Positions 51,679-60,961 are shown, counted from the first letter of the stretch. The stretch is DNA of 64,000 nucleotides from Oleiagrimonas sp963817755 (GCA_963817755.1 CAWFPB010000002.1:310001-374000); one strand, 5' to 3'. Program-made: numbers and translations. The notes: a model not told the origin generated them from the letters alone.

Positions 51679-52427
51679 TCGGCCGCCGCATCGCCCACCA
51701 CCTGAAGCAGCAGCACTGGACCGGGGTGTTCATCGAACTGGTGATCGTGGTGCTGGGCGTGTTCCTGGGGCTGCAGGCCTCGAACTGGAACGAGCAGCGT
51801 CAGGACCGCGGGCTGGAGAAGCAGTATCTGCAGCGCCTGCATGTCGACATCCAGCGTTCCATCGACAGGGCGAACTACAACATCCGCGACATGCGGATGC
51901 AGTACCGGCTTGACGCAGACATGCTGGCCGACCTCGATTCCTGTCGGCTCGACCAAGGCGGACGGAAGCGTTTCGCCACCGGCGCCTACTTTTTCGGCAT
52001 GATCGATTCCGCGCCCCTGGTCCGCGGCACCATCGACGAGTTGCGCTCCTCGGGACGCATCGGGCTGATCCGGGATGTGCGCTTGCGCACCAGGCTGGCC
52101 AACGTGGTGGTGGAATCGGACATCTACAGCCGGGACATGCCCATGATCGTGGCCCACGTCTCGCGAGCGATCTTCTTCCTGCAAAAGCGGGTCCAGCTGG
52201 ACCCGCCTCCGGGAGGGCTTTCGTACGACACCATCGCGAAACATGGCATGCCGGAAGGCAGCTACCAATTCGATTTCCCCGCCTTGTGCAAGGACCCCCG
52301 TGTTGCAGCGGTCATTTCCAACGTGCAGGTGACGACGTACAACTTGATCGGCATGACGCAAGACCGGCTCAAGGGCTACAAGGCATTGCTCGGGCTGATC
52401 GACAGCGACCTTTCCCGGATGAAGTGA
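51675..52427 (+). CDS. Array member 2: single-pass membrane protein with variable C-terminal domain
   Basis: The 250-residue protein begins MIGRRIAHHLKQQHWTGVFI followed by ELVIVVLGVFLGLQASNWNE: a basic amphipathic start, one inner-membrane helix and the QxxxWN motif. A helical periplasmic or cytoplasmic domain of about 200 residues follows. The plan matches the DUF6090 type, IxLQxxxWNExR, though I did not prove homology. Overlap ATGA with member 1. Confidence 0.72.
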   Translation: MIGRRIAHHLKQQHWTGVFIELVIVVLGVFLGLQASNWNEQRQDRGLEKQYLQRLHVDIQRSIDRANYNIRDMRMQYRLDADMLADLDSCRLDQGGRKRFATGAYFFGMIDSAPLVRGTIDELRSSGRIGLIRDVRLRTRLANVVVESDIYSRDMPMIVAHVSRAIFFLQKRVQLDPPPGGLSYDTIAKHGMPEGSYQFDFPALCKDPRVAAVISNVQVTTYNLIGMTQDRLKGYKALLGLIDSDLSRMK

Positions 52428-52438
52428 GGTCGATTCAG

Positions 52439-53227
52439 ATGATCCTGCGACGCATCGCCCAGCACCTGAAGCAGCAGCACTGGACCGGCGTGTTCATCGA
52501 GCTGGTGATCGTGGTGATCGGCGTGTTCCTGGGCATGCAGGTTTCCAATTGGAACGATGCACGCAAGACCCACGAACGTGCCCGGACTTATACCCGGCAA
52601 TTGCGCAACGACTTGCGAGTCGAGTACGCGCATTCGCGCTCACTGCTCGCTTACGACGCCGATGCGCTCAAGGCGGCCAAGGCCGCGTTCGACGGCCTGA
52701 CAAAACAACGCCGGATGGAGGACCGCACCATTCTCGTCAACGCGTACAGGGCGACTCAGTTCCAATGGTACGAACGGCATAGCGCCGCCTACGACGAACT
52801 TCTCTCCGCCGGCGAACTCGAGCTTGTGACGGACCCGACACTGCGCAATACCGCCGTTCGCTACTACGGCAACAGTCAAACAACGCTTGAGCTGACTCTT
52901 CAGGACCGGCGCGACTCCGACTATCGAAGATTGTTCTACAGGCGGGTCAGTCCGGTTGTCCAAATCACCCTGCAAAAGGATTGTGGAGACCGGGCCTACA
53001 CATTGTCCAACGGCATATCCGGATTGTTGAGCATCGGCTATGACTGCAATCTCCGCATCGATGACGCTACCGTCAGCAAAGCCGTTGACGTCTTGCGGAG
53101 TGACCCGCAAGTGCTTCCGGCCCTGCGACACCAAATCACCGTGTACAACGTGGAAATCAACAATCTGACCTACCTGCTCGACGAAACGGGCATGCGGTCG
53201 CTGTTCGCCAAGGAAAAGATGGAATGA
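52439..53227 (+). CDS. Array member 3: single-pass membrane protein with variable C-terminal domain
   Basis: The 262-residue protein shares the N-terminal MILRRIAQHLKQQHWTGVFI block and MQVSNWND, then diverges: RTYTRQLRNDLRVEYAHSRS is a helix-like start and two Cys (near 189 and 208) appear later. It begins 11 bases after member 2 and overlaps member 4 by ATGA. Function unknown. Confidence 0.72.
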   Translation: MILRRIAQHLKQQHWTGVFIELVIVVIGVFLGMQVSNWNDARKTHERARTYTRQLRNDLRVEYAHSRSLLAYDADALKAAKAAFDGLTKQRRMEDRTILVNAYRATQFQWYERHSAAYDELLSAGELELVTDPTLRNTAVRYYGNSQTTLELTLQDRRDSDYRRLFYRRVSPVVQITLQKDCGDRAYTLSNGISGLLSIGYDCNLRIDDATVSKAVDVLRSDPQVLPALRHQITVYNVEINNLTYLLDETGMRSLFAKEKME

Positions 53228-53994
53228 TCCTGCGTCGCATCGCCCAGCACCTGAAGCAGCAGCACTGGACCGGCGTGTTCATCGAACTGGTGATCGTGGT
53301 GCTGGGCGTGTTCATCGGCCTGCAGGTGCAGGAGTGGGCCAACGCGCGCGCCGAGCAGCACCGCGCCGACGTGCTGTTCCAGCAGGTGCGCGGCGACCTG
53401 GACAACGAGAAGGTCAGCCTGGAGGCGTTCAAGGCCTACCTGGAGACCGTGGCCGCCTATGCGAGGACCGCCGCGCAGGGCCTGCAATCGCCGGACGCCG
53501 TCGACCCGGGCACCTGGGTGGCTAGCGTCTACCAGGCGACCCAGACCTTCACGTCATCGAGCAACCGCGCGACCTTCGACGAGATGGAATCGACCGGCGC
53601 CATCGATCTCATCCGCAACGCCCGGATGCGCGTCCTGCTGGTCAACTACTACGCCTTCCGATGGGCGGACTCGGACATCGCCACCACGAAGTCGCCCTAC
53701 CGGCAGCTGGTGCGCAGTGTCCTGCCGTTCACGCTGCAGAAGGCCATCAAGGCCGCCTGCGGCGACCAGGTCGTATTCGTCAACCGCCTGCTCATCATGC
53801 GCTTGCCGAAGACCTGCCATGCCGACCTTGCGCCGGCGGACATCACGCGCGCCGCCGCGACCCTGCGGGCCACCCGCGGTCTGCAGGCGGACCTCAACTA
53901 CCAGTCGAGCATCATCGAAAGCAAGATCGAGATGATCGATCAGCAGCAGCAACAGCTGGACGCGGTGATTGCGGCGGCCGGAAAGAGTCATTGA
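53224..53994 (+). CDS. Array member 4: single-pass membrane protein with variable C-terminal domain
   Basis: The 256-residue protein begins with the shared MILRRIAQHLKQQHWTGVFI block and LQVQEWANAR, then a distinct helical domain that has two Cys and ends in a Gln run (DQQQQQLDAV). Start overlaps member 3. The array ends here; a lipoprotein gene starts 96 bases on. Confidence 0.72.
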   Translation: MILRRIAQHLKQQHWTGVFIELVIVVLGVFIGLQVQEWANARAEQHRADVLFQQVRGDLDNEKVSLEAFKAYLETVAAYARTAAQGLQSPDAVDPGTWVASVYQATQTFTSSSNRATFDEMESTGAIDLIRNARMRVLLVNYYAFRWADSDIATTKSPYRQLVRSVLPFTLQKAIKAACGDQVVFVNRLLIMRLPKTCHADLAPADITRAAATLRATRGLQADLNYQSSIIESKIEMIDQQQQQLDAVIAAAGKSH

Positions 53995-54090
53995 CCTGCG
54001 GCGCGTGAATGATGGGATACGGGTGCATGTTCGCGCGAAATCGTGCGAATCTTTTCCGCTGGACGACGACGGGCGAAGGGAAGCGTGCGG

Positions 54091-54705
54091 ATGATGGACG
54101 CGAAAGGCTCACGAACCAGGGGCGGCCGGACGGCGATCGTGCTGCTGTGTACCGTCCTGGCGGCCGGATGCAGTCGTGACAAGGGGGCGGATGCGCAACA
54201 TTCGCCGGCGCGGGGCGGCCCCCTGGCCGTGGCCGGCCACATGCTGGCCGCGCAGGTGGCGGCCACGCGCGGGAACAGGCAGGCAGCCAGGGCGCAGCAG
54301 GAAGCCGCACGCCGGCAATACCTGCATGACATGCGCATGCCCGATCCCGCCCGGATCATCGATCCGGAGGCGGCGCGGGTGGTCGTGGTGCCGCTGCCGG
54401 GCGTGCGCGGCGTGGTGTGGATGGACCGCTCCAATCTCATCGTCATGGTCGATGGCGCGCGCTATCGGACCATGCACATGATCGACCGGGTGTGCACCGC
54501 GCTGGCGCCGCTGGGCGACACGCTCGGGGTGGTCGTCAACCTGCAGAACGTGAACGCCGTGAACGCCGCGCAGGCCGACACCTTGTCGCGTAATTGCCAG
54601 CTGCCCCCGGGCCAGCGCGCGTACCTGCAGCCGCACCGGCAGATCGATGCCCTGGATCCCCGGTTGCGCCGGACGTTCGAGGCGCAACAGCGGCAGGGCC
54701 GGTGA
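54091..54705 (+). CDS. Lipoprotein of unknown function
   Basis: The 204-residue protein has a lipobox, VLLCTVLAAGC, so Cys about 27 would be lipidated. The domain GVRGVVWMDRSNLIVMVDGA then ALAPLGDTLGVVVNLQNVNA is a repeated beta pattern I do not recognise. AAGGGAAG lies before ATG 54091. Confidence 0.68.
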   Translation: MMDAKGSRTRGGRTAIVLLCTVLAAGCSRDKGADAQHSPARGGPLAVAGHMLAAQVAATRGNRQAARAQQEAARRQYLHDMRMPDPARIIDPEAARVVVVPLPGVRGVVWMDRSNLIVMVDGARYRTMHMIDRVCTALAPLGDTLGVVVNLQNVNAVNAAQADTLSRNCQLPPGQRAYLQPHRQIDALDPRLRRTFEAQQRQGR

Positions 54706-54879
54706 AGGGCGTCGTGCGTGGCCCGGGCAGGTGCCGGCGCGGGCACGAGTCACACACACTCGAGTGAGTCGGCCAACGCGCCGATAGGCCCGGGGGCCGA
54801 CTTGCGCGCTCTGCATGGTTGAAAGACACTGGTCCGCAGGAGGCCGGCCGGGTGCCGGCGGGATGGCCCGGGGCACGTC

Positions 54880-57033
54880 GTGGCCGAAGGGCAGGGATTC
54901 ATTGCCGAGCTGAAACGCCGACACGTGTGGCGTGTCGCGGTGGCCTATGCCGTGGTCGGCTGGCTGCTGATCGAAGTGACGACCCAGGTGTTCCCGGTGT
55001 TCCACATGCCCGACTGGGCCGCGCAGCTGGTGGTGCTGCTGATCGTGATCGGGTTTCCGATCACCCTGGTGATCGCCTGGGCCTTCGAGATCACGCCCGA
55101 GGGCGTGCGCCGCACCGCGCCGGCCAATTCCGAGCAGGCGCGCCCGCCGGAACAGCATCATCGCGTCGGTCGCATCCTGAATATCGCCATCACGGGCGGC
55201 CTGGCCGTCGCCGTGGCCTGGCTGGCCTGGCGGTCGTGGCTGCCGCGCCAAGCCGAGCCGGAGCCGTTGCCGGCGGCGACCGCCGCATCCGGGTCGACAC
55301 CGGCGGCATCCGTATCCACGCGGGCGAATGCGGCCATCCCGGAAAAATCCATCGCCGTGCTGCCGTTCGAGAGCCTGTCCACCGACAAGACCAACGCCTA
55401 TTTCGCCGACGGCATGCAGGACCTGATCCTGACCAAGCTGGCCGACATCGGCGACCTGAAGGTGATCTCGCGCACCTCGACCATGCAGTACGGAAGCCAT
55501 CCGCAGAACCTCAAGCGCATTGGTCGGGAGCTCGGCGTGGCCACGCTGCTGGAAGGCAGCGTGCAGAAGGCGGGCGACCAGGTCCTGATCAACGTGCAGC
55601 TGATCGACGCGAACAGCGACAGCCATATCTGGGCCCAGAGCTACCAGCGCACGCTGAAGAACGTGTTCGGCGTGGAGGGAGAGGTCGCGGAGAAAATCGC
55701 GACCACGCTCAACGCCAGGCTGACCGCGCCCGAGACGCACCAGCTGACGAGCATCCCCACCACCAACAAGGCGGCCTACCAGGCCTATCTGCGCGCGCGT
55801 GCACTGGCCAATCTCGCCAGCACCCGGGACCACGCATCGCTGAATCGCGAGATCACCGCCTACCGCGAGGCGGTGGCGCACGATCCACGTTTTGCCCAGG
55901 CCTGGGGGCAGCTGGCCAGCGCGGAACTGTCCAGGTACTGGATCTACGCATCCACCCCCGCGGCTCTCGTTGCCGCACGGCAGGCCCTGGACAAGGCGCG
56001 GGCGCTCGCACCCGACGCCCCCGAGACCCAGCTGGCCCTCGGCGATTACGACTACTACGCCCGCACGGACTACCGGGGCGCGCTGGTGGCCTTCAAGAAC
56101 GTGCTCGCACGCGCGCCCAACAGCGCGGCCATGCGACGGGCGGCACGGATCGAGCGGCGAATGGGGCGCTGGTCGGCGGCGTTGAACGACTACAAGCATG
56201 CGCTCGCGCTCGATCCGCTCGACGTCGGCTTGCTGGGCGAGGTCGCCAACACCTACGTCGCCCTGCGCGAATTTCCCAGGGCGCGCGAGCTGGTCCACCG
56301 GGCATTGGTTCTGGATCCCGGAAACGTTGCATTGACCACGCAGGCGGCGGGCATCGACATGAAGCAAGGACGCTTCGCGGCCGCCGAGGCACACTATGCC
56401 ACGCTCGGGCCGAAGACGAGCTCGCGGGGTGGGCGTTTTCTCGTGCGGGTCTACGAGCACGACTACGCCGGGGCGCTGCGCCTGGCGCGTGCCCAGTTGA
56501 AGCGGCCTTGGTGCCACGAAAATGGGCAGGCACTTGGCCAATGCGAGACCTGGCTTGGCTGGGCGGAACACCTGGCCGGCCATGAGGCCGCCTCGCGAGC
56601 CGCGACGGGACAGGCGCGGTTGCACTTGCAGGAAGTGCTTGCGCAGTCATCGAATCGGGTGGCGAAGGCCCGCGTACTGATCTGGCTGGGCTACGCCGAA
56701 GCACTGCACGGGAACCGGGCGGAAGCACTCGCCGATGCACGCAAGGCCGTGGCGATCGTACCTTCCGCCAAGGATGCCATGGCCGGGCCCTCCATTCTGG
56801 AAGGCCAGGCGCGGATCGAGGCCATGTCCGGAGATCCCCGTGACGCCATCGAATTGCTGGGTCAACTGCTAACGATCCCCTACGGCGACCCCATCACGGT
56901 GCCCATTCTGCGCGTCGACCCGAGCCTTGATGCGCTGCGTTCGGAACCGCGGTTCCAGGCGTTGCTGGACAAGCACGCGCCAGCCGGCCGCACGAACGCG
57001 AACGGGGAGGCGGAACGGGTGCATGCCCGATGA
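54880..57033 (+). CDS. Membrane FlgO/TPR protein (adenylate-cyclase-like 'TolB-TPR' class)
   Basis: The 717-residue protein starts at GTG 54880. It has IAELKRRHVWRVAVAYAVVG, the start shared with Xanthomonad 'winged-helix-less' CadC-like regulators, a second and third helix (about 50-65 and 97-118), then a FlgO-like domain: SIAVLPFESLSTDKTNAYFA (about 155-174), VATLLEGSVQKAGDQVLINV. From about 290 to 690 TPR repeats follow. Such proteins sense or scaffold at the inner membrane; no cyclase or DNA-binding domain is present. Confidence 0.78.
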   Translation: MAEGQGFIAELKRRHVWRVAVAYAVVGWLLIEVTTQVFPVFHMPDWAAQLVVLLIVIGFPITLVIAWAFEITPEGVRRTAPANSEQARPPEQHHRVGRILNIAITGGLAVAVAWLAWRSWLPRQAEPEPLPAATAASGSTPAASVSTRANAAIPEKSIAVLPFESLSTDKTNAYFADGMQDLILTKLADIGDLKVISRTSTMQYGSHPQNLKRIGRELGVATLLEGSVQKAGDQVLINVQLIDANSDSHIWAQSYQRTLKNVFGVEGEVAEKIATTLNARLTAPETHQLTSIPTTNKAAYQAYLRARALANLASTRDHASLNREITAYREAVAHDPRFAQAWGQLASAELSRYWIYASTPAALVAARQALDKARALAPDAPETQLALGDYDYYARTDYRGALVAFKNVLARAPNSAAMRRAARIERRMGRWSAALNDYKHALALDPLDVGLLGEVANTYVALREFPRARELVHRALVLDPGNVALTTQAAGIDMKQGRFAAAEAHYATLGPKTSSRGGRFLVRVYEHDYAGALRLARAQLKRPWCHENGQALGQCETWLGWAEHLAGHEAASRAATGQARLHLQEVLAQSSNRVAKARVLIWLGYAEALHGNRAEALADARKAVAIVPSAKDAMAGPSILEGQARIEAMSGDPRDAIELLGQLLTIPYGDPITVPILRVDPSLDALRSEPRFQALLDKHAPAGRTNANGEAERVHAR

Positions 57034-57204
57034 CGGACGCCGATGCCCCGGATGAAGCAAGGACCTATCCATGAGGGCTGGTTGCCTCCGTTGGCCGTAA
57101 GGTGGAGGAGCATGGGCTCTGGAACATAGGTCGGGGGCAATTCCATCAACTTCATGGCCTCCGTCCCCTTCGGCGCCTCGCTTTGGCGGGCTGTCCACTT
57201 TGGT

Positions 57205-57398
57205 GGTCTGAAGGTGGGTTCGGACGGCCAATTCAGCGACTCCACGCCCCTGAAGCCCTCGCGCGTCATGCTGCATGCGGGGGCATGGGGATGACCTCGA
57301 AGCTGTCGCAGGCCGTGGCTCTGACGGGCTCGTACAACTTCTCCAGGCAGGACGGCTTCCACGACCAGACGCTGTCGATGAAGGTTGACTGGATGTTC
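57205..57398 (+). pseudogene. Remnant of an outer-membrane beta-barrel protein
   Basis: GLKVGSDGQFSDSTPLKPSR then VMLHAGAW appears in one frame and, after a shift near 57285, KLSQAVALTGSYNFSRQDGF with HDQTLSMKVDWMF in another. Alternating hydrophobic strands and a final Phe fit the C-terminal end of a barrel. No start remains. Confidence 0.45.
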
Positions 57399-57426
57399 CG
57401 AGGGCCGTCGCGAACGTGCAGCCGAA

Positions 57427-57457
57427 CGAAAAAGGGCCATGGATATCCATGGCCCTT
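57427..57457 (-). terminator. Palindromic terminator of the DUF2846-like lipoprotein gene
   Basis: A perfect 26-base palindrome (AAGGGCCATGGATATCCATG then GCCCTT, 57432-57457) is followed on the minus strand by TTTTTCG. It lies about 67 bases after the stop of the minus-strand lipoprotein gene. Confidence 0.8.
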
Positions 57458-57523
57458 GATGAACCAAGCTGCCCGTCAGACCCGGGCACGCTTACTTCGT
57501 CCCCGCAAATTCACGCAAGGACC

Positions 57524-58135
57524 TCAAGTGCCGTCCGAGGCCGATAGCGTCAGTTGCTGATGCTGCTGCGGCGAAGCCCGGTTCCACTTGATCATGTACT
57601 GGGCCTGCTTCTGGCGGATATCCACCTTGTGCTGCACGTACCACTGTTGTGCGGCGGGTGTCACCTTGACCCAGGACGTTTCACGCATCCAATCCTGGAA
57701 GTCCTTCGACTTCAGGCTGTATTTCGCGTCGGCCCGGTTGTGGATCGGCAACAAGGAGAAGCGAGCCTTCCAGAAACCCATGCGCGGGCTGACCAGGGCG
57801 TAGTAGGTCTTGTTGGCATCAAGGTGCGCGATCATGAAATCGGCGTTTTCGGCAAGCACCATGAACAGGTGATCACCCGGGTCGGCCTGGTAGGCAATCT
57901 TGGTCTTGGTCGACACGATACCGATGAAATGGTCGCCATCCGGGTGGGTATCGTAGACCGATGACTGGATGGCGCCCCCCAGCGACGAGGGTCGCAGGAA
58001 GATCACAAGTGCCTTGCCCGGTGCGGGCGTCGGCGTTGCCGATGGTGCGGCATTGGATTTGACCATCAAGGACGACTGGCATCCCATGAGCCCGGCCAGC
58101 AGCGCGAACCCGATCCCCCATTTGATAAAGCGCAT
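57524..58135 (-). CDS. Lipoprotein, DUF2846-like
   Basis: The 203-residue protein has lipobox LLAGLMGC (Cys19). The mature part KALVIFLRPSSLGGAIQSSV then ...FIGIVSTKTKIAYQADPGDH has the DUF2846 pattern (a short beta sandwich with xxFYRP and GxH motifs). Function unknown. It ends at a strong terminator. Confidence 0.72.
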   Translation of the reverse strand: MRFIKWGIGFALLAGLMGCQSSLMVKSNAAPSATPTPAPGKALVIFLRPSSLGGAIQSSVYDTHPDGDHFIGIVSTKTKIAYQADPGDHLFMVLAENADFMIAHLDANKTYYALVSPRMGFWKARFSLLPIHNRADAKYSLKSKDFQDWMRETSWVKVTPAAQQWYVQHKVDIRQKQAQYMIKWNRASPQQHQQLTLSASDGT

Positions 58136-58555
58136 ATTTCACTCCCTTGCGTTGGTGATGACTTGGCTTGACGGGGGCGGAGCCGTCGTGTCGGAGAGGT
58201 CATCCATACCCCCGCACGTCGGTATAGCACGAAAAGCTACAGCTGGATCACATGTCCGCGTTGGAAGCCACAAAAGCCGTGCTTGCATGGAATCGGAAGA
58301 GTCCAAAAGGAGCGAAGTAGTGCTTTCGTCCCCACCTGCACCGACACATGCGCTGATGGGGACGGAGGTAGTTAAGTAGGTGGTTAACTGCGGTCTATGA
58401 CCTTGAAGTCGCTCCGGCAAGAATCCGTTGGGTCGGAATGATGGATCCGTCACCCGTGACGCCCTTGGCGTTGGTCGTGGTCCAGCCCTGCGTGAACGGT
58501 CGGCCACGCGGCGTGTATGTCGTTCGCTCGGGAAACGAGCGTAGACTGCTGCATC
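58136..58555. other. Divergent intergenic region with a repeat
   Basis: These 420 bases include a GATGGGGACGGAGGTAGTTA core (58355-58374) next to GGTGGTTAACTGCGG. Promoters for the two divergent genes should lie here; no gene is seen. Confidence 0.55.
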
Positions 58556-58936
58556 ATGACCCGACACAAATCGACTCCGGACCCGGACAAGCTCGATCGC
58601 ATCGTTGCCCAGGCGCGGCGTGATGCCGAACAGCGCGAGCGGGGGTATCGCGAGCGTGCGTTGAAGCTGTATCCGTGGGTCTGCGGGCGTTGCGCACGCG
58701 AATTCACCCGCGCCAACGTGCACGAACTGACTGTGCATCACCGGAACCACAACCACGACGACAACCCGCCGGACGGCAGCAATTGGGAACTGCTGTGCGT
58801 GTACTGCCACGACAACGAGCATGCTCGCTATATCGACCATGCCCACGGCAGCGCACTTTCACCGGACACAACGCCCGCACCGGCGACGGGCAAACCGTTC
58901 GAGGCCTTGCGCGGCTTGCTTGAGAAGAAGCCATAG
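58556..58936 (+). CDS. yajD: YajD-type HNH nuclease
   Basis: The 126-residue protein has CGRCAREFTRANVHELTVHH (near 43-62), with the Cys pair and the HH catalytic site, then HNHDDNPPDGSNWELLCVYC with the second pair CVYCHDNEH. This order and length match YajD of E. coli, a conserved HNH protein of unknown physiological role. Confidence 0.85.
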   Translation: MTRHKSTPDPDKLDRIVAQARRDAEQRERGYRERALKLYPWVCGRCAREFTRANVHELTVHHRNHNHDDNPPDGSNWELLCVYCHDNEHARYIDHAHGSALSPDTTPAPATGKPFEALRGLLEKKP

Positions 58937-59147
58937 GGTGTCGAGAAATTCGATGTCCGGTTCTTCCCCATGTGTTCGTGCATAACAGTTCCAGGTACAC
59001 CTATGCCCGACCGGGTCCAGCGATCGCGTGCATGGCTGGACACAGGTCTCAGCTTGGCCGCGGGGACTCGGGTACTGTCGTGAAAGGGGGGCTGTTCTCA
59101 CCGATTGCCGGTGGAGGCCCGTTCCGTGTACATCGACAGGCCTTGTT

Positions 59148-59807
59148 ATGAAATTCACCCCGCTTTGTGTGTGTATCTGCCTCGCGGCATCCTTCGTACT
59201 ACCCTTCGCACCGGCCCGGGCCGACACCGCGCATAACGAGATCTATGCGGGCATCGGTACCACGGGAGGCACGTTGGGATACGGCTACGCTTTCAGCAAG
59301 CACCGGGTGGTGCGCATCGAAGGAAACTTCCTGAGTTACTCGCACGCGATCAACGTCGACTCCAGCAGATATGAAGGTGACCTCAAATTTCGCACCTTCG
59401 GCCTCTATTACGATTTCTTTCTGTTGGGCCCGTTCCGCGTGACCGGCGGTGCGCTGGTCGGATCGAACAAGTTCGAGGGCAGCGAGACGGTCAACCACGG
59501 GACGGTCACCATCAATGGCCAACGCTACGACGCGAACGGCCAGTACGTACGGTCCACCATCGATTTCAACTCCATATCACCGTATCTAGGCATCGGCTGG
59601 GGGCATCATCCCGGTTTCGGTCTGGGGTTCTTCAGTGACGTGGGGTTCATCTACGGTCGACCCACGGCTTCCATCGCGGTCTCCAGTGGCTTGCGCCAGG
59701 CGGCGGGTGACCAGAACATCGCCGCGGAACAGGCCTCGCTGCAGAGCCAGGCCGATCACCTGCGGTTCTTCCCCGTGGTGCGGGTGGGCATCGACTTCCA
59801 CTGGTAG
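59148..59807 (+). CDS. Outer-membrane beta-barrel protein of the OmpW/OmpA-like type
   Basis: The 219-residue protein has a signal peptide (to about ARA-D, 25) followed by alternating strands (NEIYAGIGTTGGTLGYGYAF, LKFRTFGLYYDFFLLGPFRV) and ends in an aromatic residue (VRVGIDFHW), the sorting signal of outer-membrane barrels. About eight strands are predicted. The family is not settled. ATG 59148 is followed by a typical signal. Confidence 0.72.
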   Translation: MKFTPLCVCICLAASFVLPFAPARADTAHNEIYAGIGTTGGTLGYGYAFSKHRVVRIEGNFLSYSHAINVDSSRYEGDLKFRTFGLYYDFFLLGPFRVTGGALVGSNKFEGSETVNHGTVTINGQRYDANGQYVRSTIDFNSISPYLGIGWGHHPGFGLGFFSDVGFIYGRPTASIAVSSGLRQAAGDQNIAAEQASLQSQADHLRFFPVVRVGIDFHW

Positions 59808-59973
59808 GTCGGCGCGGCAAGAACCCCAAAAAAGTCACGTAGACCATGAGGTGCAAACACGGCTCCAGGTTCGCTTGCAGCCGTTTGAATGCAGCATGGA
59901 TCAAAGCATCTTTTTGCACATCGAAGGTGCCTGGCCGCTCTCGTCCGTCATCGGTCGGCGGCGATGCGGCCTC

Positions 59974-60858
59974 CTATTGCATGTTCAGCAACTGGCGCTG
60001 GCTGTGCCAGACCCGGGGTCGCCCACTCAAAGGATCGATAAATTCCAGTGTCCGGGCCAGCAGTTGCAGCGGTCGGGTGTGATCATCGTCTTCCTCGAGT
60101 TGCAACTTCGGGTACCAACGATCATTCAGGATCGGCGCCCCCAATGAAGCCATATGTACCCGCAACTGGTGCTTGCGGCCAGTGACCGGCTTCAACGCGT
60201 AGCGCCACAGATGCCGCCCACGCTCGAGGACGGCAAGGTGTGTTTCGCTGTTGGCGCGGCCCTCGTCTTCACGCATGCGAAAGAAGGGCTCGCCGCGTAC
60301 CAGACGCGAGCGGTGGACCCGTGGAAATGCATGCTGGCTCAGCGGCGCCGCCAGTGCCTCATAGGTCTTTTCGATGCGTCGCTCACGAAACAGCGCCTGA
60401 TACGCGGCGCGGCTGGACGGGTCGACCGAAAACAGCACCAGGCCCGCCGTGGCCCGGTCAATGCGATGCAGCGGCACCAGGTCGGCTAGGTCCAGGCGAT
60501 CACGCAGCCGGGTCAGCAGGGTCTCCCTGAGGAATCGCCCCGCCGGCATCACCGGCAGGAAATGGGGCTTGTCCACCACCAGCAGGTGCGCATCGGCATG
60601 CAGCACCGTTTCGGTCACCGGTATATGTGGTTCATCGACCACTTCGCGGAAGTAATGCGCGCAAAGCCCCTCCCGCAAGGGCGTATCCACGGCAAGCGGT
60701 TGCCACGCTGCATCCAGAACCTTGCCGCGCCGCATGCGGTCGCGCCAGGTGTCCGGCGACACGGCGGGGAAGCGCGAACACAGACCCTCAAGCACAGTGG
60801 CCCCTTCGCCCGGCGTCAGATGCACCGTGCTGGCGCCGGCGGGATTGCCCGGGTCCAT
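59974..60858 (-). CDS. RluA-family pseudouridine synthase
   Basis: The 294-residue enzyme modifies uridine in rRNA or tRNA. HRIDRATAGLVLFS (131-144) holds the catalytic Asp134, and GRKHQLRVHMASLGAPILND near 236 is the RluA C-terminal motif. The target is not shown. An upstream GTG at 60897 would place its first residues inside a GTTCCAGGTTCACTTA repeat, so I prefer ATG 60858, although neither has a clear ribosome site. Confidence 0.88.
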   Translation of the reverse strand: MDPGNPAGASTVHLTPGEGATVLEGLCSRFPAVSPDTWRDRMRRGKVLDAAWQPLAVDTPLREGLCAHYFREVVDEPHIPVTETVLHADAHLLVVDKPHFLPVMPAGRFLRETLLTRLRDRLDLADLVPLHRIDRATAGLVLFSVDPSSRAAYQALFRERRIEKTYEALAAPLSQHAFPRVHRSRLVRGEPFFRMREDEGRANSETHLAVLERGRHLWRYALKPVTGRKHQLRVHMASLGAPILNDRWYPKLQLEEDDDHTRPLQLLARTLEFIDPLSGRPRVWHSQRQLLNMQ

Positions 60859-60879
60859 CCATGGCGTCAGAGTCGAGAA

Positions 60880-60960
60880 ACCTGGTTCCAGGTTCACTTA
60901 GGCCCGTTTGAATCGGCAGACTGTGCCCAAAAGGTGTCAGGGAACGTTGTCGTGGGCAGG
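60880..60960. repeat. Repeat pair between the RluA and DD-carboxypeptidase genes
   Basis: TTCCAGGTTCACTTAGGCCC (60886 on, with GTTTGAAT after it) and AAAAGGTGTCAGGGAACGTT (60930 on) belong to two repeat classes found across 35-50 kb. A relative, GGCTCCAGGTTCGCTTGCAG, is at 59855. Confidence 0.8.
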
Positions 60961-60961
60961 T

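Larger units (their letters stand above)
57034..57523. other. Intergenic region with gene remnant and terminator
   Basis: It contains a GCCTCCGTCCCCTT repeat core (near 57157), an outer-membrane protein remnant (57205-57398) and a palindromic terminator (57427-57457). The remainder is unexplained. Confidence 0.6.

Noticed and set aside
60859..60897. GTG start of the RluA-type gene inside the repeat
   Set aside because: The extra residues come from the repeat core and are not typical of the family; ATG 60858 is preferred.
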